This document shows positions 1 through 6,963 of a stretch of 15,048 bases of DNA, piece by piece. The stretch spans positions 1 to 15,048 of the forward strand of contig SKUG01000134.1 in the NCBI GenBank assembly GCA_007122215.1. Direction: 5' to 3'. The position numbers and the translations under genes are program-made. This DNA comes from Thermoleophilia bacterium (GTDB lineage Bacteria > Actinomycetota > Thermoleophilia > Gaiellales > SKUG01). The notes beneath the pieces are model-generated. The model saw only the letters and a program-made list of their open reading frames with translations, did not search any database and had not been told where the DNA came from. Within the stretch, counting starts at the first letter, position 1, and each line of letters starts with the position of its first letter.

Positions 1-325
1 GGTTGATCGTGGCGCCATCGATCCCCAGCACCGGGCCGCTCTCGCCCGGCACGGCCTCCAGGGTCACCGTCTTGGTGACCATCGCTCCCAGCCGGCCCCT
101 GGCCCATGCCGCGTGGTGCTCCTCGTACCCGGCGGCCGCGGTCGACCACGGCCCGGCTGCGACCAGCACCGGTGCCCGCAGCCGCAGGCGTCCGACCTGC
201 ACCGAGAGGTCCGGGCCGTCCTGGTCGCCGGGAACCGCGGCATGAGGCGTGGGCCCGGGGCGGTGCTCGTGTGGCTCCGGTGGCATCGAGGTGGCTGGTC
301 GGGATGGGCTGCTGGTCGGTGGCAT
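1..325 (-). CDS. pyrD: Dihydroorotate dehydrogenase, N-terminal part (runs off the left edge)
   Basis: Only about 108 N-terminal residues are in the window. After a Pro-rich tail of about 40 residues the frame reads LSVQVGRLRLRAPVLVAAG, then a Tyr-Glu-Glu helix, then GAMVTKTVTLEAVPG and an Asn (GATIN) where PyrD has its GMLN segment. This is the first part of the FMN-binding barrel of class 1 dihydroorotate dehydrogenase, with the VTKT loop and the Lys that contacts FMN. The enzyme oxidises dihydroorotate to orotate in pyrimidine synthesis. I chose ATG at 325 because GGAG lies 5 bases upstream (334-331); ATG at 286 would remove 13 residues but has no ribosome site. The long Pro/Ser/His start is unusual for PyrD, so the true start may be further in. 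The gene lies downstream of the AsnRS-like gene on the same strand, beyond a strong hairpin. Family call inferred from motifs only. Confidence 0.72.
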   Translation of the reverse strand, partial: MPPTSSPSRPATSMPPEPHEHRPGPTPHAAVPGDQDGPDLSVQVGRLRLRAPVLVAAGPWSTAAAGYEEHHAAWARGRLGAMVTKTVTLEAVPGESGPVLGIDGATIN

Positions 326-368
326 CTGGACTCCGTGGACGTGAGGGCCGGCTGTAGGAAGGCAGGGA

Positions 369-411
369 GGTGGGTGGCAGCCGAGGCCCGCAGGCGTGGC
401 TGCCACCCACC
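369..411 (-). terminator. 14-bp perfect stem-loop after the AsnRS-like gene
   Basis: GGTGGGTGGCAGCC (369-382) pairs perfectly with GGCTGCCACCCACC (398-411) around a 15-base loop. It starts 11 bases beyond the stop codon of the minus-strand synthetase-like gene. No U-tract follows on either strand, so it would be a GC-rich, actinobacterial-type terminator or an mRNA 3' stabiliser. It separates this gene from pyrD. Confidence 0.6.
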
Positions 412-422
412 ATCGAGGCCTG

Positions 423-1439
423 CTAGAGCAGCGTCTCCCGGTTGATCAGGAAGGGCACCGCGGTGCGGATGTCGGGCGCGTCGAGGATGAACTGCGCCAC
501 GCGGGCCATGCCGATCCCGGCGCCCGAGTGCAGCGGCACGTCCTTGCCGCGGTGGGCATCGAGGTACCAGGCGAAGTCCTCGTCGCTGCCACCGAGCTCG
601 ATCAGCCGCCGGTACATCTCCGAGCTGCGCAGCCGCGAGGCGATCTCGTCGTGGTCGTGCTCGCGCTCGGCCGCTCCCGCGGACTCGCCCGCGCGGGGCA
701 GCAGCAGGTCGGTGGAGTTGACCACGCGGGGATCGGTCGCGTTGCGCTTCATGTTGAAGAACTTGATCTCCAGCGGGTAGTGGGTGACGAACATCGGTCC
801 GAAGATCTCCACCAGCCGCGCCTCGTGGTCGGCCTTCAGGTCATCCCCCCAGGCGAGCGTCGGGAAGTCGGTCGCGAGCGCCTCGACCGCGTCGGCGTAG
901 GTGACCCGGGCGAACTCGAGCCCGAGCAGCTCGTCGGCGTTGCGGCCGAACATCGCCAGCTCGCCCGTGCAGTCACGGGCGACGGTCTCGCAGATGCTGG
1001 TGATGATCCCGCTGATGTTGCCGATCAGCTCGTCGAGCCCGCCGACGTGCTCGATCTCGAACAGCGCGAACTGGGCGAGGTGGCGGTCGTCGGCCTCGGG
1101 CTCCATCCGGAAGGACTGGATCTCGGCGTAGACCTTCTTCAGGTAGGGGGTGATCAGCTCGAGGTAGAGCTGGTCGGACTGTGCGAGGTAGGCCTGCTCG
1201 CCGAAGTAGTCGACCTTGAAGAGGGTGTCGACGTTCTCGCAGGCGCCGGTGACGCCGACGATCTCGGGCATGTTGTGCACCCCGATGAAGCCGTTGCGCT
1301 CGACGTAGCCGCGGGCCCCGCGGAACATCGCGTCCCAGATCCTGATCAGCGCCATGCGCTCCGGGGTCTGGAGGTCGTAGCCGCCGGCCGAGGCGGTGGA
1401 GGTGGGGCTGGCCTGTGGTGTGCTGATGGTGGCAGTCAT
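423..1439 (-). CDS. AsnRS/AspRS-like class II synthetase catalytic core, candidate asparagine synthetase
   Basis: 338 residues with all three class II synthetase motifs of the AspRS/AsnRS subgroup. Motif 1 region: GFIGVHNMPEI (50-60). Substrate pocket: YFGEQAYLAQSDQLYLE (78-94). Motif 2: FRME...DDRHLAQF (110-124). Motif 3: GAGIGMARVAQFIL (306-319). Residues 1-25 are Thr/Ser/Ala-rich and disordered, and there is no N-terminal OB-fold, so it cannot hold an anticodon the way AsnRS or AspRS does. Stand-alone cores of this kind are known as the archaeal AS-AR asparagine synthetase, which makes asparagine from aspartate, ATP and ammonia. I infer that role here; a tRNA-modifying or other amino-acid ligase is possible. 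ATG at 1439 follows GAGGA about 10 bases upstream. The frame stays open to 1661, but that extension crosses the terminator and looks non-coding. Confidence 0.8.
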   Translation of the reverse strand: MTATISTPQASPTSTASAGGYDLQTPERMALIRIWDAMFRGARGYVERNGFIGVHNMPEIVGVTGACENVDTLFKVDYFGEQAYLAQSDQLYLELITPYLKKVYAEIQSFRMEPEADDRHLAQFALFEIEHVGGLDELIGNISGIITSICETVARDCTGELAMFGRNADELLGLEFARVTYADAVEALATDFPTLAWGDDLKADHEARLVEIFGPMFVTHYPLEIKFFNMKRNATDPRVVNSTDLLLPRAGESAGAAEREHDHDEIASRLRSSEMYRRLIELGGSDEDFAWYLDAHRGKDVPLHSGAGIGMARVAQFILDAPDIRTAVPFLINRETLL

Positions 1440-1605
1440 CAGTGTCTGCTCCTCATGGTCGTGGTGGTTGGTTGACGTGGTGGTCGTGTCTGGTCGGCGG
1501 CGCCGACCGAACCCTTCGCCCGGGGGCAGTGCTGCAGGGTGCCCGGCACGGGACCGGGGCAGCAGTGGCCGTGATGCCTGGCCATGCCTGGATTCCTGCA
1601 GGCAC

Positions 1606-1631
1606 AAAAAAGGGGAGCCAGCTGGCTCCCC
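1606..1631 (-). terminator. Intrinsic terminator in the leader of the AsnRS-like gene (attenuator)
   Basis: The perfect palindrome GGGGAGCCAGCTGGCTCCCC (1612-1631) is followed on the minus strand by six T (1611-1606). It lies about 170 bases upstream of the start codon. No gene lies between it and the divergent ffh start at 1863, so it is not the 3' end of another minus-strand gene. It therefore most likely ends transcripts within the 5' leader, as an attenuator does. On the plus strand it has no T-run, so it is one-directional. Confidence 0.85.
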
Positions 1632-1652
1632 GGAGGTGGTGGTGGGATGCAC

Positions 1653-1700
1653 GCCCCGCACGATGGCGGCGGGGCCCCGACGGGGCTGCCGTCGTCGGGG
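1653..1700 (-). promoter_or_regulatory. Stem-loops upstream of the attenuator
   Basis: GCCCCGC (1653-1659) pairs with GCGGGGC (1669-1675). CCCCGAC (1675-1681) pairs with GTCGGGG (1694-1700), or alternatively GCCCC (1674-1678) pairs with GGGGC (1682-1686). These stems overlap or abut and lie just before the terminator in the minus-strand RNA, so they could form part of a switching leader. I do not see a T-box consensus (TGG-N-ACC) or a run of Asn codons, so the signal sensed is unknown. The rest of the gene-free stretch 1440-1862 holds the dyad at 1778-1798 and the ffh promoter. Confidence 0.4.
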
Positions 1701-1777
1701 AACGCGCTGGACGCGGCGCCTGGGCCGGCCTGCTGCGTGTGGTGTGAGCGTCCCAACGTCATACCCTGCTGCCGTCG

Positions 1778-1798
1778 GTTCGCCGGCTCCCGGCGAAC
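1778..1798. promoter_or_regulatory. 9-bp perfect inverted repeat in the divergent ffh / AsnRS-like gap
   Basis: GTTCGCCGG, CTC, CCGGCGAAC: two perfect 9-base arms around a 3-base spacer. It sits 65-85 bases upstream of ffh and inside the probable leader of the minus-strand gene. It may be a protein operator for either gene or an RNA hairpin in the leader. It does not match the LexA-type consensus I know. Confidence 0.45.
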
Positions 1799-1849
1799 TC
1801 CTTCCCCGAGGGCCGCCGCCTGCGGGCAGCGACCCAGCGGTCCTGAAGA

Positions 1850-1855
1850 TACACT
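1850..1855 (+). promoter_or_regulatory. ffh -10 box, probable leaderless promoter
   Basis: TACACT ends 7 bases before the A of the ffh ATG (1863), so transcription would begin at or one base before the start codon. There is no Shine-Dalgarno sequence in the few bases between. No good -35 is visible at 17-19 bases. Confidence 0.6.
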
Positions 1856-1862
1856 AGCGGGC

Positions 1863-3182
1863 ATGTTCGACACACTCCAGGACAAGCTCCAGTCCACCCT
1901 CGGCGGGCTGCGCTCCAAGGGCACCCTCAGCGAGGACGACCTCAAGGCCGCGCTGCGGGAGATCCGGCTCGCGCTGCTCGAGGCCGACGTCAACTTCGAG
2001 GTCGTGCGGGCCTTCACCGCCACCGTGCGCGAGCGATGCGTGGGCGAGGAGGTGCTGAAGGCGCTCACCCCGGCCCAGCAGGTCGTGAAGATCGTCAACG
2101 AGGAGCTCGTGCGGCTGATGGGCACGGGCTCGGCCCGGCTGACCATGGCGCCGGAGGGGCGCGGGCCGACCGTCGTGCTCATGGCCGGCCTGCAGGGCTC
2201 GGGCAAGACGACCACCTCGGCCAAGCTCGCCCGCCTGCTCAAGAAGGACGGTCACCGCCCGGCGCTGGTGGCCTGTGACGTCTACCGGCCCGCCGCGATC
2301 GATCAGCTCAGGACCGTCGGCGGGCAGGTCGGGGTCAGCGTCTACGAGCAGGGCGGCGATGCCGACCCGGTGCAGGTCGCATCGTGGGGCGTGGAGCAGG
2401 CGCGCGCCAACGGCGAGGACGTGGTGATCGTCGACACCGCCGGCCGGCTGCACGTCGACGCGGACCTGATGGACGAGCTGGTGCGGATCCGCCGCGCCGT
2501 CAAGCCGCACAACATCCTGTTCGTGGTGGATGCCATGACCGGCCAGGAGGCCGTCACCGTCGCCCGCGAGTTCAACGACGCGGTGGCCTTCGACGGGGTC
2601 GTGCTGACCAAGCTCGACGGCGATGCCCGTGGCGGTGCCGCGCTGTCGGTGAAGACGGTCACGGGCAAGCCCGTGATGTTCGTGTCGCTGGGGGAGACCC
2701 TCGACACGCTCGAGCACTTCCACCCCGACCGCATGGCCTCCCGGATCCTCGGCATGGGCGACATGCTCACCCTGATCGAGAAGGCAGAGGAACAGTTCGA
2801 CGAGGACGAGGCCGCGGCCATGGAAGCCAAGATGCGCAAGGCGCAGTTTGGCTTCGACGACTTCCTGACCCAGATGCGCCGCCTCAAGCGGATGGGCTCG
2901 TTCTCGAGCATCCTCTCCATGCTGCCGGGGATACCGAAGGAGCTCAAGGACGTCGAGATCGACGATGCGCAGCTGGCCGGGCTCGAGGCCATCATCCTCT
3001 CGATGACCCCCGAGGAGCGCGCCAACCCGGACATCCTCGACGCATCGCGCAAGCGGCGGATCGCGGCCGGCAGCGGATCCACCATCCAGCAGGTCAACCA
3101 CCTGGTCACCCAGTTCCGGCAGATGCGGAAGATGATGCAGCAGGTGATGAAGACCGGAAAGCTGCCGATGGGGATGGGCTGA
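1863..3182 (+). CDS. ffh: Signal recognition particle protein Ffh
   Basis: 439 residues, the normal length for Ffh, the SRP54-type GTPase that binds signal sequences of nascent membrane and secreted proteins and, with SRP RNA and FtsY, delivers ribosomes to the membrane. Order of parts: N-domain helices (1-90); G1 P-loop [10 protein letters not shown] (109-118); DVYRPAA (139-145); G3 DTAGR (191-195); G4 TKLD (249-252) followed by GDARGG; then the Met-rich M domain from about 325, with [11 protein letters not shown], the closing-loop LPGIPKE and a Met-rich tail ([11 protein letters not shown]) that holds the signal peptide. The start at 1863 fits the universal MFDTLQDKL opening and the promoter just upstream. 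It opens the classic ffh-rpsP-khpA-rimM-trmD-rplS cluster. The SRP RNA gene was not found here. Confidence 0.98.
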   Translation: MFDTLQDKLQSTLGGLRSKGTLSEDDLKAALREIRLALLEADVNFEVVRAFTATVRERCVGEEVLKALTPAQQVVKIVNEELVRLMGTGSARLTMAPEGRGPTVVLMAGLQGSGKTTTSAKLARLLKKDGHRPALVACDVYRPAAIDQLRTVGGQVGVSVYEQGGDADPVQVASWGVEQARANGEDVVIVDTAGRLHVDADLMDELVRIRRAVKPHNILFVVDAMTGQEAVTVAREFNDAVAFDGVVLTKLDGDARGGAALSVKTVTGKPVMFVSLGETLDTLEHFHPDRMASRILGMGDMLTLIEKAEEQFDEDEAAAMEAKMRKAQFGFDDFLTQMRRLKRMGSFSSILSMLPGIPKELKDVEIDDAQLAGLEAIILSMTPEERANPDILDASRKRRIAAGSGSTIQQVNHLVTQFRQMRKMMQQVMKTGKLPMGMG

Positions 3183-3228
3183 CCCGCCCGTCGCGACCGC
3201 TGGTTCGGCGCGCGCCGCGCGGATCGCG

Positions 3229-3234
3229 TACAAT
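3229..3234 (+). promoter_or_regulatory. -10 box upstream of rpsP
   Basis: TACAAT 46 bases after the ffh stop and 79 bases before the rpsP start. TTCGGC at 3205-3210 would be a weak -35 at an 18-base spacer. It would give rpsP and the genes after it expression independent of ffh. Confidence 0.5.
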
Positions 3235-3313
3235 AGCGCCCCTGGCAGGGCCGACCCTGCCCGCGGCGTGCGTGCACCCGCCGCGCACCAGACTCCAGGA
3301 GACAGACGCAACC

Positions 3314-3553
3314 GTGGTTCGCATCCGCCTTGCCCGACATGGCTCGAAGAAGAATCCCCACTACCGCATCGTGGTGGCCGACCAGCGCGCCCCGCGCGAC
3401 GGCCGCTTCATCGAGCAGATCGGTCGCTACAACCCCCAGACCGATCCCTCCACGATCTCCGTGCAGGCCGACCGGGCACGCTACTGGCTCGACCAGGGCG
3501 CCCAGCCATCGGGCACCGTCGGCAAGCTCCTGAAGATCGAGGGCGTGCTCTAG
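3314..3553 (+). CDS. rpsP: 30S ribosomal protein bS16
   Basis: 79 residues matching bS16 from end to end: [20 protein letters not shown], then [17 protein letters not shown], then a [19 protein letters not shown]-terminus. bS16 is an assembly protein of the 30S body that contacts 16S rRNA. The start is GTG at 3314, preceded by AGGAG at 3297-3301 with a rather long 12-base spacer. This gives the standard MVRIRL beginning, and no better upstream start fits. It lies between ffh and khpA and is followed by 138 bases containing two stem-loops, so its mRNA level may be set apart from the genes below. Confidence 0.97.
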   Translation: MVRIRLARHGSKKNPHYRIVVADQRAPRDGRFIEQIGRYNPQTDPSTISVQADRARYWLDQGAQPSGTVGKLLKIEGVL

Positions 3554-3568
3554 CGGCAGCCCCCGCAT

Positions 3569-3639
3569 GGCGTCGCACGCAGGGATTCGCCTGCGGACGC
3601 CGTAACCATCAGCAGGCAGGTCCCACCACCGGACCTGCC
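3569..3639 (+). other. Two tandem stem-loops between rpsP and khpA
   Basis: First stem: GGCGTC (3569-3574) and CGCAGG (3578-3583), interrupted by GCA, pair with CCTGCG (3590-3595) and GACGCC (3596-3601) around a 6-base loop. Second stem: GGCAGGTCC (3615-3623) pairs perfectly with GGACCTGCC (3631-3639) around 7 bases. Neither has a T-run. They may stabilise the rpsP end, cause partial termination, or be a processing site. Confidence 0.5.
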
Positions 3640-3691
3640 CGGGCGCACCCGCCGAAGGGCCTGCGCCGATGCTGCCGGAAAGGAATGCCCC

Positions 3692-3946
3692 ATGTCGTCG
3701 GTCCCAGCCGAGTATGTCGAGTACGTCGTCACCCGCATCGTCGGGAGCGCTGACGAGGTCACCGTGACCGAGACCGACGAGGCGGGCGAGCTGACGATCG
3801 AGGTCGACGTCCCGGCCGAGGACCGCGGCCGCGTGATCGGCCGGGGGGGCCGCGTGATCCGCTCGCTGCGCGTGATCGCCCGTGCATCGGCCGGTCGCCA
3901 CGACCGCACGATGCGGCTCGACATCATCGAACCCGAGCGTGACTGA
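3692..3946 (+). CDS. khpA: KH-domain RNA-binding protein KhpA
   Basis: 84 residues, a single type II KH domain with essentially nothing else. The signature loop is [15 protein letters not shown] (46-60), with G50-R-G-G53 as the GxxG that grips single-stranded RNA and an Arg in place of the common Lys. A strand of alternating acidic and hydrophobic residues (31-45) precedes it, and the protein ends in an acidic tail. KhpA, usually with KhpB/Jag, is a general RNA binder linked to sRNA control and cell-wall growth; its place between rpsP and rimM is conserved in Gram-positives. The ATG has GGAAAGGA upstream (about 3677-3684). The stop overlaps the rimM start by 8 bases. Confidence 0.93.
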   Translation: MSSVPAEYVEYVVTRIVGSADEVTVTETDEAGELTIEVDVPAEDRGRVIGRGGRVIRSLRVIARASAGRHDRTMRLDIIEPERD

Positions 3947-4502
3947 GCCCCCTGCCGTCGACCGCGGTCCGGAAGCCGAGGCGGATCCGATCGTCGCCGT
4001 CGGCACCATCCGTCGACCCCACGGGGTCCGCGGCGAGCTCGCCGCCACGCTCTCGGCCGACCAGGCGGAGTCGCTCGCGGCATGTCCGGACATCCTCGTG
4101 GAGCGCGCCGGTCGCTGGGAGCCGTTCGAGCTGCAGGCGGTGCGCGGCACCACGGAGAAGGCGATCCTGCAGCTGGCCGGCATCGACGACCGTGACGCTG
4201 CCGCCGCGCTGCGCGGTGCAACCATCGGGCTGCGGCGCAGCCAGCTGCCTGCGGTCGAGGAGGGGGAGATCCTCCATGCCGACCTGGTCGGCGCGCGGCT
4301 GCTCGATGCAGGCGGCGGGCAGCTCGGGGTCGTGGTCGAGGTGCTCGGCTACCCGGGCGGGGACGTGCTCGTGGTCGAGCAGGGCACAGGTCGCGGGCTC
4401 GTGGCATGGGCGGTGGTGGAGGCCGACCCGGAGGTGCTGGCCCGCGAGGGGACCCTCAGCTGCGACCCCGGACAGGTCGCGTGGGAGGGCGCTGGCCGGT
4501 GA
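3939..4502 (+). CDS. rimM: Ribosome maturation factor RimM
   Basis: 187 residues. The N-terminal beta-barrel starts with [16 protein letters not shown], the family signature, and includes [22 protein letters not shown]. The linker [13 protein letters not shown] leads to a PRC-barrel C-terminal domain ([20 protein letters not shown]). RimM binds uS19 in the 30S head and helps 16S rRNA processing and head assembly. GTG at 3939 is chosen because it overlaps the khpA stop (GTGACTGA), giving a 16-20 residue acidic lead before the barrel. The stop overlaps the trmD GTG by 4 bases, so khpA, rimM and trmD are probably translationally coupled. The PRC end lacks the usual clear LLP motif and is more divergent than the N-domain. 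Confidence 0.94.
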   Translation: MTEPPAVDRGPEAEADPIVAVGTIRRPHGVRGELAATLSADQAESLAACPDILVERAGRWEPFELQAVRGTTEKAILQLAGIDDRDAAAALRGATIGLRRSQLPAVEEGEILHADLVGARLLDAGGGQLGVVVEVLGYPGGDVLVVEQGTGRGLVAWAVVEADPEVLAREGTLSCDPGQVAWEGAGR

Positions 4503-5194
4503 CGCCATGGCCCCTGCACGTGCTCACGCTCTTCCCGGAGTGGTTCTCGTGGCTGGCCGGCTCGCGCCCCATCGCCAACGCGGTTGCGGCCGGCCACTGC
4601 ACGATCACCCCGCACGACCTGCGGGCCCACTCGACGCTGCGGCACGGACAGGTCGACGACGAGCCCTACGGTGGCGGGGCCGGGATGGTGCTGCGGGTGG
4701 ACGTGGTCACGGCTGCAGTGGAGGCCGTGCTGGGCATGCCCGTCGAGCAGGCCCGCAGCGAGGCGCGGATCGTCGCGCTCACCCCCGCTGGCGCCCCGTT
4801 CGACGATGCCATGGCCACGTCATGGGCGAGCGAGCGGCGCCCGACGCTGATCCTCTGTGGGCGCTACGAGGGCCTCGACCACCGCATCCACGAGCACGTG
4901 GCCAGCGAGGAGGTCTCGATCGGCCCGTACGTGCTGAGCGGGGGGGAGATCCCGGCGATGGCGATCATCGATGCCTGCGTGCGAAAGCTCCCGGATGCGC
5001 TGGGAAATCCGGCATCGCTGGCCGAGGAGTCCTTCGCTGCCGGGCGGGAGCACCCGCTCGAGCACCCGCACTACACGCGCCCGGCAAGCTTCCGGGGGTG
5101 GGAGGTTCCGGAGGTGCTGCTCGGGGGCCACCATGCGCGGATCGATGCGTGGCGGGCCGAGCAGGCGCGGCTGCGCAGCGAGCGCCGCGGCTGA
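4499..5194 (+). CDS. trmD: tRNA (guanine-37-N1)-methyltransferase TrmD
   Basis: 231 residues. SPOUT-class methyltransferase that puts m1G at position 37 of tRNAs reading CNN codons and so prevents +1 frameshifts. Visible landmarks: [11 protein letters not shown] (6-16), PYGGGAGM (57-64), [14 protein letters not shown] (117-130) and the trefoil-knot segment [15 protein letters not shown] (140-154) that binds S-adenosylmethionine; then ASLAEESF (172-179) and [12 protein letters not shown]. The usual GDY of the knot is GPY here. The catalytic Asp of the E-D-S motif is Glu at 177. The C-terminus stops shortly after [13 protein letters not shown], a little shorter than usual. GTG at 4499 overlaps the rimM stop (GTGA), and the frame starts right before the conserved LTLFP strand. 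Function is very probably kept, given the otherwise complete core. Confidence 0.95.
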   Translation: MTPWPLHVLTLFPEWFSWLAGSRPIANAVAAGHCTITPHDLRAHSTLRHGQVDDEPYGGGAGMVLRVDVVTAAVEAVLGMPVEQARSEARIVALTPAGAPFDDAMATSWASERRPTLILCGRYEGLDHRIHEHVASEEVSIGPYVLSGGEIPAMAIIDACVRKLPDALGNPASLAEESFAAGREHPLEHPHYTRPASFRGWEVPEVLLGGHHARIDAWRAEQARLRSERRG

Positions 5195-5228
5195 CCCTGG
5201 CCTGCTGCACGGACCCGTGCCGGTGCGG

Positions 5229-5234
5229 TACACT
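5229..5234 (+). promoter_or_regulatory. -10 box upstream of rplS
   Basis: TACACT 35 bases after the trmD stop and 50 bases before the rplS ATG. CTGCAC (5205-5210) is a poor -35 at an 18-base spacer. It is identical to the ffh -10 box. It would allow rplS to be made at ribosomal-protein levels independent of trmD. Confidence 0.5.
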
Positions 5235-5283
5235 CCGCGGCTGCGTGTCCGATGGGCACCCGACGACCTTGGAGCATCCTCCC

Positions 5284-5631
5284 ATGAGCATGAGCATCAT
5301 CCACGAGATCGAGCGCGAGCAGCTTCGCGAGATCCCCGAGTTCAAGGCCGGCGATACCGTCGCCGTGCACTTCCGCGTGATCGAGGGACAGCGCGAGCGC
5401 GTCCAGGTCTTCGAGGGCACCGTGCTCAAGCGCCAGGGCGCCGGCGTGAACGAGTCGTTCACCGTGCGCAAGCTCTCCTTCGGCACGGGCGTGGAGCGAA
5501 CCTTCCCCCTGCACTCGCCCAAGATCGAGCGCATCGAGGTGAAGATGATCGGCGACGTCAACCGCGCCAAGATGTACTACCTGCGCTCGAAGCTCGGCAA
5601 GAAGTCCCGGGTCCGCGAGAAGCAGCGCTGA
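5284..5631 (+). CDS. rplS: 50S ribosomal protein bL19
   Basis: 115 residues matching bL19 throughout: [69 protein letters not shown], and the C-terminal [19 protein letters not shown]. bL19 lies at the subunit interface and forms a bridge with 16S rRNA. ATG at 5284 has GGAG at 5271-5274 with a 9-base spacer; ATG at 5290 (M3) is possible but further from the site. It is followed at 19 bases by lepB. Confidence 0.98.
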   Translation: MSMSIIHEIEREQLREIPEFKAGDTVAVHFRVIEGQRERVQVFEGTVLKRQGAGVNESFTVRKLSFGTGVERTFPLHSPKIERIEVKMIGDVNRAKMYYLRSKLGKKSRVREKQR

Positions 5632-5650
5632 CGCGCCGCCGCCGGTCGCG

Positions 5651-6193
5651 GTGCTCACGCGCCTGCTCATCGCCGCGCTCGTCCTGGCCGTGGCCAACGC
5701 CCTCGTGCTGGGCGTTCGCGCATGGTGGGCCTTTCCCGTTCGCGTCGGCTCGGAGTCGATGCAGCCTGCGCTTGCGGCTGGCGATCGCCTGATCGTCATG
5801 CGACGGGTCGGCCTCGACGACCTGGAGCGGGGCGACATCGTCGTGGTCGCCCTGGCCAGCACGGCCGAGGGACCGCGTCCGGCAACCGGGGACGACCGGG
5901 TCGCCCGGCTGGTGGTCAAGCGCGTGGTCGGCCTTCCCGGCGAGACCATCCAGGGTGCCGAGCAGGTGGTCGCGGTGAGCCGAACGGATCCCCTGCGCGA
6001 GCCGTGGGCCCGCTGGGGGCAGGATGACTCCCGGTTCGGGCCGCTGGAGCTTGCGGCCGATGAGGTCTACGTCCTCGGCGACACCCGAGATCGCAGCGAG
6101 GACTCGCGGCGCTTTGGAGCGGTCCCGGCAGCAGCCCTGCGCGGGCGTGCTGCGCTGCGGGTCTGGCCCCCCTCGGACTGGGGCCGGCCATGA
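5651..6193 (+). CDS. lepB: Type I signal peptidase (S26 family)
   Basis: 180 residues. One N-terminal membrane helix (5-28, LLIAALVLAVANALVLGVRAWW), then box B SESMQPAL with nucleophile Ser36, then DRLIVMRR and a box with LERGDIVVV, the general-base Lys90 in VVKRVVGLPGETI, and the C-terminal box VYVLGDTRDRSEDSRRFG. This is the Ser-Lys dyad signal peptidase that cuts signal peptides from exported proteins on the outer face of the membrane. The last box reads GDT rather than the usual GDN. GTG at 5651 is the only start that keeps the membrane helix; it has no clear ribosome site and sits 19 bases behind rplS, so translation may be coupled. The rnhB ATG overlaps its stop (ATGA). Confidence 0.94.
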   Translation: MLTRLLIAALVLAVANALVLGVRAWWAFPVRVGSESMQPALAAGDRLIVMRRVGLDDLERGDIVVVALASTAEGPRPATGDDRVARLVVKRVVGLPGETIQGAEQVVAVSRTDPLREPWARWGQDDSRFGPLELAADEVYVLGDTRDRSEDSRRFGAVPAAALRGRAALRVWPPSDWGRP

Positions 6194-6840
6194 GCCCCGC
6201 AGCGACCCGATCCCGTCCCGGGCAGCGCCTGATCGAGCATGATCGTGGCCTGGGCACCCGCTGGGTGGCCGGAACCGACGAGGCCGGGCGTGGGGCGCTT
6301 GCCGGGCCGATCGTGGCAGCGGCGGTCCTGCTCGAGCCGGGCCTGCTGGTCGGGCCGGCAGCAGCCCGGCTGGCACGCCTCAACGACTCGAAGCTGCTCA
6401 GCCCGGACGTCCGCGAGCAGCTGCTGCGCCAGGTGCTGCAGGCCGCATCCCGCGTGCGGATCTGCTGCGTCTGCGCCGAGCGGATCGACAGGATCGGGAT
6501 CCAGCGGGCCAACCTCGGTGCGATGGAGCAGGTCCTCGCTGAGCTCGATGCGCCAGGCACCACGCTGCTCGTCGACGGCTACGAGCTGCCCGGGCTGCCC
6601 CATGCCCGTCGCATCGTGAAGGGGGATAGCACGAGCGCTGCCATCGCCGCGGCAGCGATCGTGGCCAAGGTCACGCGCGACCGGATGATGCAGGCGCTGG
6701 CCGCGGCCAGCGGCGACCCGTACGGCCATGCTGCCCACAAGGGGTACGGGACTGCCGAGCATCGGGAACGGATCCTCGAGCTGGGCCCGGGCCCCGAGCA
6801 CCGGCGCAGCTTCCTGACCAAGCTGCTGGCAGCTGGCTGA
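6190..6840 (+). CDS. rnhB: Ribonuclease HII
   Basis: 216 residues. Removes RNA from RNA/DNA hybrids and single ribonucleotides from DNA. The four acidic metal ligands are visible: GTDEAGRGALAGP with Asp30 and Glu31, LLVDGY with Asp129, and KGDSTSAAIAAAAIVAKVTRD with Asp146. NDSKLL (65-70) and the end region YGHAAHKGYGT (178-188) are also typical. The ATG overlaps the lepB stop by 4 bases, which fixes the start. The gene ends the plus-strand run; the next gene, yraN, faces it from the minus strand 123 bases away. Confidence 0.96.
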   Translation: MSPAATRSRPGQRLIEHDRGLGTRWVAGTDEAGRGALAGPIVAAAVLLEPGLLVGPAAARLARLNDSKLLSPDVREQLLRQVLQAASRVRICCVCAERIDRIGIQRANLGAMEQVLAELDAPGTTLLVDGYELPGLPHARRIVKGDSTSAAIAAAAIVAKVTRDRMMQALAAASGDPYGHAAHKGYGTAEHRERILELGPGPEHRRSFLTKLLAAG

Positions 6841-6919
6841 GGTGCCGCACCCGGGGCGCGGCCCGGCGCCACTGCCTCGCCGGGATGGTCGCCCGCGTGG
6901 CCAGCCGCTCCTGCTTCGG

Positions 6920-6943
6920 CGCGTGCCGACGTCCCCGCACGCG
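6920..6943. terminator. Stem-loop between convergent rnhB and yraN
   Basis: CGCGTGC (6920-6926) pairs with GCACGCG (6937-6943) around 10 bases. It lies 79 bases past the rnhB stop and 20 bases past the yraN stop on the other strand, so it could end transcripts from both sides. There is no T-run. Confidence 0.4.
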
Positions 6944-6963
6944 TGGGTGTCCTGCCACCGAGC

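Noticed and set aside
1440..1661. Extended N-terminus of the AsnRS-like protein
   Set aside because: The open frame crosses the intrinsic terminator and is low-complexity (Thr, Pro, His, Arg); the ATG at 1439 has its own ribosome site.
1606..1860. T-box riboswitch in the AsnRS-like leader
   Set aside because: No TGG-N-ACC antiterminator sequence or recognisable stem I features were seen, so the leader type is left open.
3183..3313. SRP RNA gene near ffh
   Set aside because: The gap lacks the conserved GGAAGCAGCC-type loop of SRP RNA; it holds only the rpsP promoter and leader.
2342..4225. Long minus-strand open frame opposite ffh, rpsP, khpA and rimM
   Set aside because: The sense strand carries four well-defined proteins; the antisense frame is Ser/Arg/Ala-rich with no domain.
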